The position numbers were made by a program, and so were the translations under genes. Shown piece by piece: positions 1-10,080 of a stretch of DNA of 64,000 nucleotides. How positions within the stretch are numbered: the first letter of the stretch is position 1; every line of letters starts with the position of its first letter. The notes under the pieces are model-generated. The model was not told where the DNA came from. It searched no databases and saw only the letters and a program-made list of their open reading frames with translations. The stretch is from Neoceratodus forsteri (lineage: Eukaryota; Chordata; Ceratodontiformes; Ceratodontidae), in assembly GCA_016271365.2 (NCBI GenBank), contig CM057458.1, positions 197,504,501 to 197,568,500 on the forward strand, read 5' to 3'.

Positions 1-1390
1 TACTCTCTCTCTCTCGCTTGGAGGGACAGATTTGTTTATGCCTTCCCTCCTATTCCCTTAATTCTGAGGGTCCTGAACAAACTCAGATTGGAGGGAGCTC
101 AAATGATTCTCATTGCTTCTTTCTGGCCCAGGCAAATTTGGTTCTCTCTTCTGTAACAGTTTTCAGAGAAATCTCAACTTCCTCTGTCACAACAGTTATT
201 GACCCAGGATCAGGGGACCAGGGTTCATCCACATCTCAGATCCCTTCATTTGCATGCGTGGCTCCTGCAGATGTAGCAAAAGCCCACTTCGGAGTTTCTC
301 TGCTAGTAGCGAACATCTCAGTAGAGGCCAGAAAGCCTTCTGCCAGGTCCACCTACGCCATGAAGTGGAAACGGTTTTCAATTTGGGCCACTTCAAAGGA
401 CTTTGAACCTTTCTCGTGCCCAGGCAATAAAGTCCTGGATTACATGTGCCATCTTTTCAATCTGGGTCTCAGCCATTCCTCATTAAAGGTCCACATGGTA
501 GTGATTTCAGCCTACCATATTCCCTTCAGGGGCAGGACGTTTGTTTTTTAAATCGGAAGTCTCCAAGACCTTCCTCGGAGGGATTCTCCATTTGAAACCC
601 CCCATATGCATTCCTGCCCCTCCCTGGGATTTGAATTTAATTCTGGAGAAGCTTACCTTTCCTCCCTTCAAGCCGGCAGCTACAGCAGATTTAAAGTCCC
701 TTTCTTGGAAGACACTCTTCCTCATTGCCATTGCTTCTGCTCGGCACATTTCCGAGCTTCAGGCCTTGATGTGCAAAATCCCATACTTGATTTTCCACAA
801 GGAACATGTGGCTCTACACACCAACCCTAAATTTCTCCCTAAGGTGGTGGCTGGATCTACGCTGAATCAATCCATTGAGCTACTTGCTTTCTTTACACAA
901 CACTCCAATCAAGGGGAGTACCTTTTGCATACTTCAGATGTTCATAGAATACTGAGATACTATACCACTCGGACTAAGGATCTCAGGAAAACTGATCAGC
1001 TTTTTGTCTCTCTTGCTCACAAAAGAGAAGGCAATGCTGTTTCTAGGCAATGCCTATCAAAATGGTTGGCTCATTGAATCACTTTCTGCTACGACAAGCA
1101 CAACAAGACCCTGCCGGGTCAAGTCAGAGGTCATTGCACCAGAGTAATAGCTGCCTTTGTGGCTTGTTTAAAGAATGTGTCAGCGACGGACATCTGTGCA
1201 GCCGCAACTTGGACTTCTGTCCATACCTTTACAAAACACTACAGTTTGGACATTGCCTCTCACCGTAGAGCAGGCTTCGAGTTGGCTGTGCTTCAAGGTC
1301 TTCTTTCATAAGGCCCATTCAGCCGGAGGTTCCATACTATGGATAGTTATCTTACTCCCGAGTGCTTTTCCTTGTTCCAGACTGCTTGGG
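1..1390 (+). mobile_element. DIRS element A, 3' part (tyrosine recombinase end), cut by the window edge
   Basis: DIRS elements are retrotransposons that integrate with a tyrosine recombinase instead of a DDE integrase and so leave no target duplication. Only the recombinase end of this copy lies in the window. It is followed by repeat blocks at 1385-1812 that look like the internal complementary region and terminal repeat of the same element. Orientation is plus, as in copy B and opposite to C-I. The left end is outside the window. Confidence 0.8.
18..1311 (+). pseudogene. DIRS tyrosine recombinase, one frameshift and one stop from open
   Basis: A core-binding (SAM-like) domain lies at about 290-520, with a helix beginning RKPSARSTYAMKWKRFSIW. 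The catalytic domain follows at about 600-1311. The residues expected of a tyrosine recombinase are visible: the first Arg in ASARHISEL (near 735), the H-x-x-R pair in RGHCTR (near 1130) and the nucleophile Tyr in TKHYSLD (near 1245). Two lesions break the frame. One is a one-base shift in the T-run at about 540-550. The other is a TGA near 1075 at a position where the other copies suggest Trp. Apart from these the frame runs to a stop after the GLLS end. It is the best-preserved recombinase of the eight or so copies in the window. The family assignment is from domain motifs and is firm; the exact DIRS subfamily is not known. Confidence 0.8.
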
Positions 1391-1812
1391 ACTCAGTCCT
1401 ATATGTGAATACCTACTGCAAGAGCCCTCTCGAAGTAAGATAATACAGTTACATAAGAACTTACCATAACAGTAGATCGAGAGAGAGAGGCTCTTGCAGT
1501 AGGTATTGCCTTCCCGCCCTCCATCCCCCTAAGCTTCTTTGGCTCCATTTCCATGGGGGAATATCCTCCTCTCTCGCCTTGCCTTTTTGGCCCTTGTGGG
1601 AAAAACTGGAAGGTGGGCGTGGGGGACTGCCCCTTTATACTGACATCGCATGACGCCGGTCACCTGACGTGGGGTTGGTTCCCTGCCAGAGACTGCTAGC
1701 TAGAAATTTTTCTGTGGGGTCCTGATGCCTGGTGGGTCATTCCTATATGTGAATACATACTGCAAGAGCCTCTTGCAAAGATCTATTGTTACGGTAAGTT
1801 CTTACATAACTG
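1385..1812. repeat. DIRS terminal/internal complementary repeats of element A
   Basis: A motif reading TATATGTGAATACNTACTGC plus AAGAGCC occurs as direct copies at about 1399 and 1742. Its inverse occurs at about 1480-1508. Next to them are the near-palindromes AGTTACATAAGAACTTACC (about 1448) and GGTAAGTTCTTACATAACT (about 1793), which are inverses of each other. Direct plus inverted copies past the recombinase fit the DIRS layout of an internal complementary region followed by the right terminal repeat. No coding is seen here. Confidence 0.6.
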
Positions 1813-3590
1813 TACTTTCTTATGACCGATACCTCTCTCACAGGCTGGGGACCCCACATGGGGAACCACAGGGCCCACGGGTTCTGGACTCCTGAAGAAT
1901 CCCGATATCATATCAACCTGCTGGAGCTCAGAGCAGTCAGGTTGGCACTGTCAGCATTCGCTCCACTCCTTTGGGGTCAAGTGGTGCAAGTCCAGATGGA
2001 TAATACCACGACCATGTACTATCTCAACAAACAGGGTGGCACGCACTCCCGACTGCTGTGCAGGGAAGCGCTCTGCATCTGGACCCTTGTAAGCTGACTG
2101 AAGGCAGATCTTCTAGCCATCCATATGGCAGGAGCCTCCTATCAATTGGCAGATTCTCTCAGCCATGTGGGCAAGACATCCCAAGTGTGGTCTCTCCATC
2201 CAGAGGTAGTACACAGCCTGTTCTCCCACTGGGGCAAACCAATGGTTGATCTGTTAGCCTCCAGGGAGAACACCAGGCTGAGGCTGTTTTATGCCCACCC
2301 CCCGCAGCAGGGCTCGCTGCAGGGGGATGCCTTCTCAAGGCTGTGGATCCCAGGCCTCTTCTATGCCTTTTCTCCACTTCCCTTGGTTCACAAGGTGATC
2401 CTCAAGGTCAGAAGGGACAAAACGCAGGTGATCTTGGTAGCCCCAGACTGGCCGCTCCAGTTCTGGTGTCCAGATCTCCTCAGCCTCAGCTCCAGGCCTC
2501 CACAATGTCTTCCAGTACATCTGAACTTGTTATCTCTCAGTCAGGGGAAGGTATTCCATCCGGACCTTCAATCCCTGCACCTGACAGCCTGGTTCCTGAG
2601 CGGCTAGAGTTCCAGGCTTTGGGTCTCTCTAAGGATGTACTCACAGCTGTGGAAGCATCCAGGAAGGAGTCGACCAGGAGGTGCTATGCCTTCAAATGGA
2701 AACATTTTTCCATTTGGTGTCAGGGCAAGGGCCTGGACCCTCTGTCCTGTCCAGTGGCTAGCATCCTAGACTACCTTTGATCTCTGTCCAAAGGGGGTCT
2801 TTGATCTACAACCCTTAAGGTGCACCTGGCAGCCATCTCTGCTTACTGGGCACAGGTCGGTCAGCAGACAGAGGCACAGGAAAAGGTGGTTCTTTAAAGG
2901 CCTAGACCACATATCCCCTCTGCTGTGTGAACCTACACCTCCATAGGATTTACTGCTGGTTCTGGCAAAGCTCATGGGCAAGCCATTTGAACTGATGCAC
3001 AAGTGTGAGATGTCACATTTGTCATGGAAGACTGCCTTCCTGGTGGCTATCACATCAGCCAGAAGGACTGGGGAGCTCCAGGCGCTCTCGGTGGAGTCTC
3101 CTTACCTGATCTTCCACAGAGACAAGGTTGTTTCTCCCAAAGGTGGTGTCGGAATTCCATCTTAGCAAGGTGTTGACTCTGCCTGTGTTCTACCCGAACT
3201 ACACCTTGGAGGCCGAGTACAGGCTCCATACTCTGGACCTGAGACAAGCGCACTCTTATAAGGAGCGAACGGCGGAAGTTCGGTGAGTGGTTTGCCAGCT
3301 GTTTGTCACCTACGCTGAAACCACACCTGGCAGACCTGCAGCAAAGCAGATGATTGGCAGATGGATTACATCCTGCATTGATCTCTGCTGTAGGTTGGCA
3401 GGCAAGGAGCGTCGGCGGCTTCTTCCAGGGACATCCTTATCCAGGAAATCTGCAGGACTACCACCTGGAAGACAGCAAACACCATAATTACTGACTACCA
3501 CATCGACCTAGAGTCACACTGGGATGTTGGTTTTTGGGCCTCAGTTCTCCAATTTCTGTTCCCCAAGTAAGTATCATCTAGAGGGGGTGT
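1812..3590 (+). pseudogene. DIRS element B: RNase H and tyrosine recombinase, degenerate
   Basis: The piece starts inside the RNase H domain: TDTSLTGWGPH at about 1825, ELRAV at 1925, MDNTTTMYYLNKQGG at about 1995-2040. The spacer with LLASRENTRLRLF follows at about 2250. The recombinase comes next: core-binding helix RRCYAFKWKHFSIW at about 2680, catalytic segment SWKTAFLVAITSARRTGELQ at about 3020-3080, and a C-terminal Tyr in TDYHIDLES near 3495. Several stops and shifts (about 2096, 2780, 3165) make it non-functional. The reverse transcriptase and gag that should precede RNase H are missing; the copy abuts the terminal repeat of element A at 1812. Confidence 0.75.
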
Positions 3591-3624
3591 GCGCCTTGCC
3601 TCCCTCTTCCTGGAGAACTATTAG

Positions 3625-3930
3625 GAGTCTGCCAAACAGTGTGGATAGAACAACATATCCACGATCCTAGAAAAACAGGTTATTCACCTGTAACAGTAGT
3701 TCTAGGAGCGGTATATGTTGTTCATCCATACATACCCACCCAACTTTCCCAGCTTTGATGCACAACCTGAGCTTCCAGCGGGCAAAGATCTGGCATCATG
3801 GTGCAGAGCTGAGGGTTATACCACCCAAGAGGGTGGGAGGAGCCAGCTTCAAGTCCTTCCAGCAAGATTTAAAGGGGAAAGGACCATGCCAAACAGTGTG
3901 GATGAACAACATACACCACTCCTAGAAAGT
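3625..3930. repeat. DIRS element B terminal and internal complementary repeats
   Basis: CCAAACAGTGTGGAT plus an ACAACATA core occurs at about 3631 and again at about 3892. The inverse, ending GTATATGTTGTTCATCC, lies at about 3710-3727. The region also carries the motif CACCTGTAACAGTAGTTCTA (about 3692). This direct/inverted/direct arrangement just after a recombinase is the expected DIRS end. It runs directly into the terminal repeat of element C. Confidence 0.55.
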
Positions 3931-4496
3931 ACAGTTACGTAAGAACTTACAGTAACAGAAGATCTTCCAAGGACTGTCTCTTGCAATAAGTCATTACTTA
4001 TGGGAGTATCCACCAGGTGGCGCTGTCACATGGCAGCTTCTTCCAGCAGTCTTCCATGGGGGATGCCCACATGACATCACTTCCTTTGGATATGTATAAG
4101 ATTGGGCGGCCCACAGTACCCTCTGTTCACCGTCGGCTTCGGCGAGCACGGCCTGGACTGAGGTAAACAAGGGCCAGAAAAACAGAGAACAGTGATCACT
4201 CCCAATGTCCTGAGTTGCAGATTCAAGTCAACAAGGCATGGGGGACAGAGGGCGGGGGACTTACTATAAAAGACAGTCCTCAGAAGATCTACTGTTACGG
4301 TAAGTTTTTACGTAACTGTACTATCTTCTACGGACTGGTCTCTTGCAGTAAGTCATTACTTATGGGAGATTACCAAGCAGTAAAATGCAAATGGGAGGAA
4401 AGGCAAGGCTAGAAGCTGGGCCAGAGGGCACGCCCGACGGTCGAGCCCATGCAAAACCCAGCTGTCCACGATGCCAAAGAAGCGAACTTCACAGTA

Positions 4497-4735
4497 AATA
4501 TGTCAACTGCAACCGCACCCGCTCTGGCAGATAGACCAAAGGTGGGGAGGACAACATGTATGATATTTAGTAGAAATGTCAACTCAAACCTCTTCCGTGC
4601 AGGCAGATAGGCCAGCGGTTAGGCAAAGACAACTGGCATGAAATCATAGAGAAATATCAACTCAAACCACACCCGCTCAGGCAGATAGGCTCAAAGATGG
4701 GTGAGGACAGCAAGCAGGAGGCATGATTTAGAAAG
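4497..4735. repeat. Tandem repeat, three units of about 80 bp
   Basis: Three units share ATGTCAACT (or ATATCAACT), then CAAACC or CAACCGCACCCGCT, then GGCAGATAG and a purine-rich tail with CAAAGGTGGG or similar. Starts are at about 4499, 4576 and 4656. They are diverged from each other and lie between the internal complementary region and the gag remnant of DIRS element C. They have no coding appearance. Confidence 0.55.
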
Positions 4736-4799
4736 AACTGTAGGTGACCAGGCACAGTGATTCATCCTGATGAGGCAGAGGTCATCAGGCCCTGGTGTA

Positions 4800-7420
4800 A
4801 AGTCAAATCCAGTAGAAAGACAAGTAGAGCGGAGCAGAAAGAGGAGCACTGGGGAAAAAACATCCCGGATGGTCAGAGGAAGGAACAACTGAAGGGCTCC
4901 AGCAGGGAGAGTACCAGGAGTTCCATAAGATCCGCATGTAGGAGTGAAGCGTCCAGTTCAGGAGCAAGTCTCCAAGAAAAGGTAAAGAGATCCCCAGGCA
5001 CCTCTGAGGCCTGCAAGAGGAGGGGGGGAACCCTGAAAAGTGGTTTAAGGCACAGAAGCAGGTCCCACCCAGCATGAGGGGCAGGCATGCCGCACCCCTG
5101 GAGGCTCTACCACAGTCCCAAGATGCACCCCGGTAGGGGGGCTGGGCATGAGGTGGCCTGCCCGCAGGCATAGGGGTGGGATCTGGGGGCGTGATAGAGG
5201 TCCTGAACAGACCGGAGAGTATGCCCCGAAGCCTGAAGGGAATCCGGGATGGACTGAGCACCAGATTCAAACAGCAGTTTCCCAGAAAAAGGGGCATTGG
5301 TGACTGACAGCTGGATGCAGGATGGCAAACCCGAAACCCGCAGCTAGGCAAAGCACTGAAGGGTGATGCCAGGGGCTGAGAGGCGGGCCGATGCATCAAC
5401 CTCATCGAAGGATGCATGGAGCAGGTGAAGGGGAAGGGAGGGCATGGCAGACAGTAGCTGAGCTGATCAAGGCCACGAGGGGCAGGCTGAGCAGAAGCAG
5501 GACAAGACCAAATATGAGAGAGTGCGTGAAAACACGCAGGAATCAAAGGCGGAACAACCATGGCAGGCTTCTCAGGAATGTCGAGGTAGGCAGCCATGTC
5601 CCAATGAAAGGAGTCCTGATCCACAGCAGGGAAGCCAAAAGCATGCTGGATCTGTAGCATGAACTCTGTGAAGGAGGGATCCGGGCGAGAGGAAGGATCG
5701 GGGGTTCAGGCGGAGCAGCCTCCAAAAAGGATGTGGGCAGGGGAGAACCAAGGTCCCATGGTCCAAGAAGTCCCTGCCAGGAAGATCCCCCAGAAAAGGA
5801 TCCCCCATCCCAGAATCTCCATAAAGGGAGTCCACATAAATGGGAGGAGGGGGGGACCAGGTGGGAAGCATCGGATCCGGGTGCAGGTGCCCGGGTGGAA
5901 GGGAGGGGGAATGGGACGAGACTGGACCCTGGCCCATGGACCGTAGGACCTCCAGTACAATGCGGGTGATGCTCGGCACTTGTAACAGGGGGAGATCCAG
6001 AAACTGAGGGCGCCCAAGGGCGGCGCTAGGAGAAGGGAGAGCCAGCCAGGGAACCGCTGACCCCGAATAGTGGGAGAATGCACTCTGACCCTTGTGATCC
6101 GGGACTGGCAAAGGGGTAAGGGACTCAGGGTTGGGTCCTCTCAGTGGGGCCGAAGGCCCGAAAAAAGTTGTGTCCAAAGGGCACAAAGCGGGTGACAGGG
6201 GAACCACCGAGCATGCAGAAACAAGGTGCCAGGATGAGCGGGGGGGGGGTGCGGAAGTAAAACCCCAAGCAGGGGGTGTCCCTGGGTGGGAGGCCCTTAT
6301 CACCAAGGGAAGAATCCCTGTCAAGGAGGAGAGGCTCCTCCGTTGACGGTGGAATCAGTCCCGTCAATGAGAGACCAGAAACAAGCCTCTCCATCGACAG
6401 TGGAAGCCGTCCCGTCAATGAGACATGCAAAACATGCCATTCTGTCAACGAGAGAGGCTTCCCCATCAACAAGGAGTGCCCCGTCGATGGAGAATAAGCC
6501 TCCATCGATGAGAGAACAGCAGAATCATGTCCCGTCAATGGGAGAAGAGATCCCGTTGACGAGGGAGAGCAAAGAACACATGTAGATGAGGAAGCATCCC
6601 CATCAACAAGGAACGTTCCGTTGATGGGGCAACATAGCCCATTGATGGGAGACATTCAGAAACAAACTCCATCGACGGGACAAATCCCGTCAAAGATAAA
6701 ACAAGCCCAGCAGGCTCAGTCGACAGGGGGAGCAGCCCTGTCAATGAGGAACGCTCCATCGACAATGGAGGAGCCTCCATCGATGGAGTAAGGCGGAGGG
6801 AGTGTGAGGAGTGTGAATCCTGCTCCCTCCTATGCCTGGAACAAGTACCCTTGACCGGAGAGCCTTTAAAGTGGCCCCCCGAGGTCCGTTCCGGCCTGGC
6901 TAGATGATCAGCCATGAGCAAGTCCCAAGGCCCAGCAAGACAGCCTGGGCCAGGGAGCAGCAGGGGTGCTGTGAGCATGAGCAAGGAGGGCTGGGGGCAC
7001 TGTGAGGAGTACAGGCCAGGCCTAGTGGAAGTAGAAGAGCCAGGGCCTGGGAGGAGTACACATAACCAGGACCAGAGGCAGGAGCCGGGGGTGCAGCAAG
7101 TGGTGCACAGGGAGTGTTTCACAGGCCTGGCAGAGAGAAGCAAAATTGGGCTGGGCTCTTAATAGCAGCACTAGTGAATCCCCAGACCCAGCAAGAGTGC
7201 CTGGGCCAGGGAGCAGCAGGTGTACTGGGAGCTCTAATGGAACACCTGGCCTGCTGTATAAAAGAAGTCCGGGGGTACTGTAAGTAGGTCAGAGGCCTGG
7301 AACAGAAGGTAGAAAAATCGGTTCGAGTTTGAGTTGAAGACTGCAAGCCAGGAGGTCAGGAGAGCAGACTGTGCGAGCTGAAGCCGGCAGGAAAATGAAC
7401 AGAGGGTACTGGGGGTTCTC
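4800..7420 (-). pseudogene. DIRS gag remnant of element C
   Basis: No single frame is open, but minus-strand pieces match the gag pattern of the other DIRS copies here. APFSGKLLF, followed by SLQASGHTLRSVQDLYHA at about 5200-5300, is the counterpart of ALFNGTKLFG and LQASGTAIKSVHPLYHT in element D. IWSCPASAQPAPRGLD near 5500 is counterpart to the PASV block. The long minus-strand frame at 5572-6324 is Pro/Ser-rich and probably a mixture of frames. The N-terminal part overlaps the periodic repeat at 6330-6800. Identification rests on comparison with other copies in this window. Confidence 0.5.
6330..6800. repeat. Periodic CCATCGA/CCGTCAAYG short repeat inside DIRS gag
   Basis: About 20 variants of a ten-base, partly self-complementary word (CCATCGACGG, CCGTCAATGG, CCATCGATGG, CCCGTTGACG) are scattered through roughly 470 bp at irregular spacing. 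In the minus-strand frame they read as recurring Ser-Leu-Thr-Gly or Pro-Ser-Met-Glu-like tetrapeptides. The gag remnant of element D shows a few of the same words at about 30010-30260, so the feature may be ancestral to this DIRS gag and expanded here. Confidence 0.6.
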
Positions 7421-7659
7421 GGTCCAGGCCATGCTCGCCAAAGCCGACGGTAAACAGAGGGTACTGTGGGCCACCCACTCTTACACACATCCACAGGAAG
7501 TGATGTTGTGTGGGCGTCCCTCATGGAAGACTGCTGGAAGAAGCTGCTGTGTGACAGCGCCACCTGGTGGATACTCCCATAAGTACTGACTTACTGCAAG
7601 AGACCAGTCCATAGAAGATCAACTGTTACAGGTGAGTAACCTATTTTTCTGTATTTGAG

Positions 7660-8600
7660 CTATCTGCTTAGTCTCTGTTACTACTAAACCATCATGATCA
7701 ACTAAAGGGTTAACCCTAGTATTACTCACCTTTTTATTGTTAATATATGAAAAAAAGCGTTATAGTTGTCCTTAGTTTTCACTGCCAACCTTTTCTCATA
7801 GTCACCCTTTGATTTTTTTTTTTCATTTCCTCCTTAACAAATTCCTATAATGACTCCATCCACCTTCATTATTACTTTTCCTCTCATTTCTGTAAGCTCT
7901 GTTTTTCTTCTTTATCAAATTCCTGACCTTTTTGGTCGTCCAATTTGGTATTTTACCCACCCAATTATAGTTCTGTTTCATAGGTATATTGTTTATTACT
8001 TGGTTGAGTTTAGTACTAATCAAATACCACATGTTACTCAATGGCGTATCTTGAAAATCTTGCTGCCAATTCCATTTTGCCAGGTCATGCCTCATTTGAT
8101 CAAAATTGGCCTTACCACAGTTCAATACCAAAGTTTCCCCTTTGTGGTCTTTACTAATTTCCTGAATCTTAAATGCCTCCGTAGCATGATCACAATTTCC
8201 AAGTGGCACAGTTACTCGGCAATCCTTTACTGTGTCTCCCATGTTACTTAAAACAAGATCTAAAGTACTTTCGCCCCTTGTATGTTCCTTGACTAATGGT
8301 CCAGACCTATTTGCTCAGATGCTTCCTGGTAACTTTCTTCTGTCTTACTTGAACCTTGTAAAGCCTCCTATTTAAGTCCTGGTAGGATATTATTAATGAG
8401 AGATTTTAACCTATCAGCTGGATTGAGATCTTTGATACACCTGTAGAGAGTTAAATCAACCTCCTGTTTAATTGATAGGGGCCTATAAATCACTCCCAGC
8501 AAAATCTTGGATGCTTTATGTGGGGTCAATTTGATCCGTGCTTGTTCAGTGTCACTCAGACCTATATCAATATCATCTGTTTTAATACATGGACAAATGC
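7660..8600 (-). pseudogene. Old CR1/L3-like LINE fragment: endonuclease to RT linker
   Basis: Minus-strand reading gives the C-terminal part of an APE endonuclease (KILLGVIYRP at about 8510, ESTLDLVLSNMGDTV at about 8220-8260, a GNCDH where the catalytic SDH is expected). It continues into the linker to reverse transcriptase (IPNWTTKKVRNLIKKKNRAY at about 7900-7960, YEKRLAVKTKDN near 7800). The reverse transcriptase itself is absent. The frame from 7823 to 8242 is open for 139 codons. Divergence and AT content differ from the younger CR1 copies. Clade assignment (CR1/L3 group) is by pattern only. Confidence 0.6.
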
Positions 8601-8635
8601 AAGTTGCATAGCATCAGATTAGGACAGGAACAATA

Positions 8636-8790
8636 AATATATAGAGGATAATGCCTGATATACAGGTGATAACCGCAATGTAATCACCTCGAGTGGTTGC
8701 TGGGGCATCAGTAAACCTCGAGAGTGCAGCTCGAGAAGTTTACCATTGCCTTAGCAACCACAAGACACATCAGGCATTATCATTTATAGT
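8636..8790. mobile_element. Palindromic MITE-like element 1
   Basis: The outer arms GATAATGCCTGAT (about 8647) and ATCAGGCATTATC (about 8769) are inverse copies. The inner arms GGTTGCTGGGGCATCAGTAAAC and its near-inverse GTTTACCATTGCCTTAGCAACC flank the core CTCGAGAGTGCAGCTCGAG (about 8717). The whole block could fold as one long hairpin with no coding capacity. This is typical of a miniature inverted-repeat transposable element. I see no clean target duplication and do not assign a superfamily. Confidence 0.6.
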
Positions 8791-9202
8791 GTATTGGACT
8801 TGACATGAGAAGTTACCCCCCCCCCACCGGAACACAAGTAGTTTAGTCTTACCTTATTAATGAATCTGCACTATGGCCATATGATTGTGTAGGAAAACAA
8901 TTTATTAGGATACAAGGACTGAATGACAGCAGGCCGAAATAGCACCAGAGTTAAAATCTCTGTCAGACATGGCGATCACTAGACTCAGTAACAGTAAACT
9001 GACAATTGGAATGTTATTTGAATACTGCACTGAGACTAACAAGCACGTTCTGGGTGTGTAGAATACTGAATAACACTGGCATTCCGTTTTGTAAACCCAC
9101 TGTCATGACATAGATGAGAGGGGTTTATAAGGTTCTGACATCACGACAGTGAGATGACAAGGTTGTAAACAGCTTATTTTCAGTGGGTAATAAGGGCTAC
9201 CC
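8791..9202. other. No gene or repeat recognised
   Basis: Apart from a C-run at about 8818-8826 I see no long frame, inverted repeat or family motif here. The composition is AT-rich and it may be unique spacer or an old decayed repeat. Confidence 0.5.
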
Positions 9203-9433
9203 ATACATTATATAGAGAATAAAGTATGGGTCTGGGTGTGTAATGAGAAGTTTACATGCACACGAGGGGTTAGATGCTACATAAACCCCGAGAGTGAAGC
9301 TCGATGGGTTTATGACTAGCATCTAACCCCAAGGGTGTGTGTAAACTTCGAGTTTACTCATCCCAACCCATATTTTATTTTATATAATTGCTGGGTTTCC
9401 CTTTTTCGCCTCTGCAATTATATAAAATAAAGA
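9203..9433. mobile_element. Palindromic MITE-like element 2, related in its core to element 1
   Basis: CATTATATAGAGAATAAAG at about 9206 is answered by an inverse ending TTTTATTTTATATAATTG at about 9392. Inner arms AGAAGTTTACATGCACAC and GTGTGTGTAAACTTCGA, and GGGGTTAGATGCTA against TAGCATCTAACCCC, pair around the core CCCCGAGAGTGAAGCTCGA (about 9286). A further inverse of the end, GCAATTATATAAAATAAAG, follows at 9414-9432, so part of a second copy or a duplicated end adjoins it. The core matches that of element 1 about 570 bp away, suggesting one family. Confidence 0.6.
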
Positions 9434-9879
9434 GCTTCCAGTGCATCTGCAGTGCGGCTTCGTTTTTGGCCGGTGCCCAGATTTGAATATTGGCATATTT
9501 GATTCGGCATATTTCAAAATTGCCTTTTTTTTTTTGTGTCCAGGTTTCTGAAGTTTCTACTGTGTATCGGGGGAAAAAAATAAAAGAACTTACTGCTGAG
9601 TTTTTCTGGCGGTGCTGTTTCGGGAGAGATGGAAGCGGTGAGCGGTCTTGACTGGTGGCACTGCTGCGTGAGCATGCGCACAGCAAGGGGAACCGCGCAC
9701 TTGTTTGCCGTTATAAACACTCCTTTATAACAGCAAATTACGCCATGGTTTCCCTATGGGAAAAAGGGGAAGCCAGTTATTATAAATAAATAACTAGAAA
9801 CATATTAATATACCAGGAGCGGTGTTCGCAACCCCACCGCAAAGCTTGGAAAAGTCAGCAGCACAATTGGAGTAAGCCA
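9434..9879. other. No gene recognised
   Basis: This is an AT-rich stretch with a short (AAAT)-type run at about 9783. Minus-strand open frames here (9375-9720) carry no motif I recognise and lie across the end of the MITE, so I treat them as chance frames. Confidence 0.45.
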
Positions 9880-10080
9880 AGAGATAACTTGGGTGGTAGC
9901 AGCAGTAATAATAGCCTGAGGATGGGCTTAAACTGGCTGATTGGTAAGGTGATGGAAGGAATAATAAAGGACATGGTGGATGAATTTATTCATGCAAATT
10001 ACATGATAGATGAGACACAGCATGGTCTTTCTAAGGGGAGGTCATGTTTGACTAATTTGATAAGAGTTTTATAACAGAGC
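9880..10080 (+). pseudogene. Old CR1/L3-like LINE reverse transcriptase, 5' piece
   Basis: The reading MVDEFIHANYMIDETQHGLS, followed by KGRSCLTNLI, is the segment of LINE reverse transcriptase just before the catalytic palm (the QHGFRKGRSCLTNL block). It is broken off at about 10095 by the palindromic DNA transposon and resumes at about 12985. It is probably the same old LINE family as the minus-strand fragment at 7660-8600. Confidence 0.6.

Larger units (their letters stand above)
3925..7650 (-). mobile_element. DIRS element C: internally deleted, gag-only copy bounded by inverted repeats
   Basis: Arms of about 230 bp at 3925-4165 and 7425-7650 are inverted copies. Both carry GTATCCACCAGGTGGCGCTG, the stretch with CTTCTTCCAGCAGTCTTCCA, and CACAGTACCCTCTGTT. 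A third, shorter copy at about 4285-4375 is the likely internal complementary region. Between them on the minus strand is only gag-like sequence (4800-7420); reverse transcriptase, RNase H and recombinase are absent. Read on the minus strand the order is terminal repeat, gag, internal complementary region, terminal repeat. The copy therefore looks like a deletion derivative that keeps the ends and would have depended on proteins from full-length relatives. Confidence 0.65.

Noticed and set aside
1448..1812. GGTAAGT words as splice donors of a host gene
   Set aside because: They recur as part of the DIRS end near-palindrome on both strands, with no exon around them.
5572..6324. 250-codon minus-strand frame as a Pro-rich host protein
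   Set aside because: It lies inside a DIRS deletion derivative, crosses gag blocks that read in other frames, and has only low-complexity composition.
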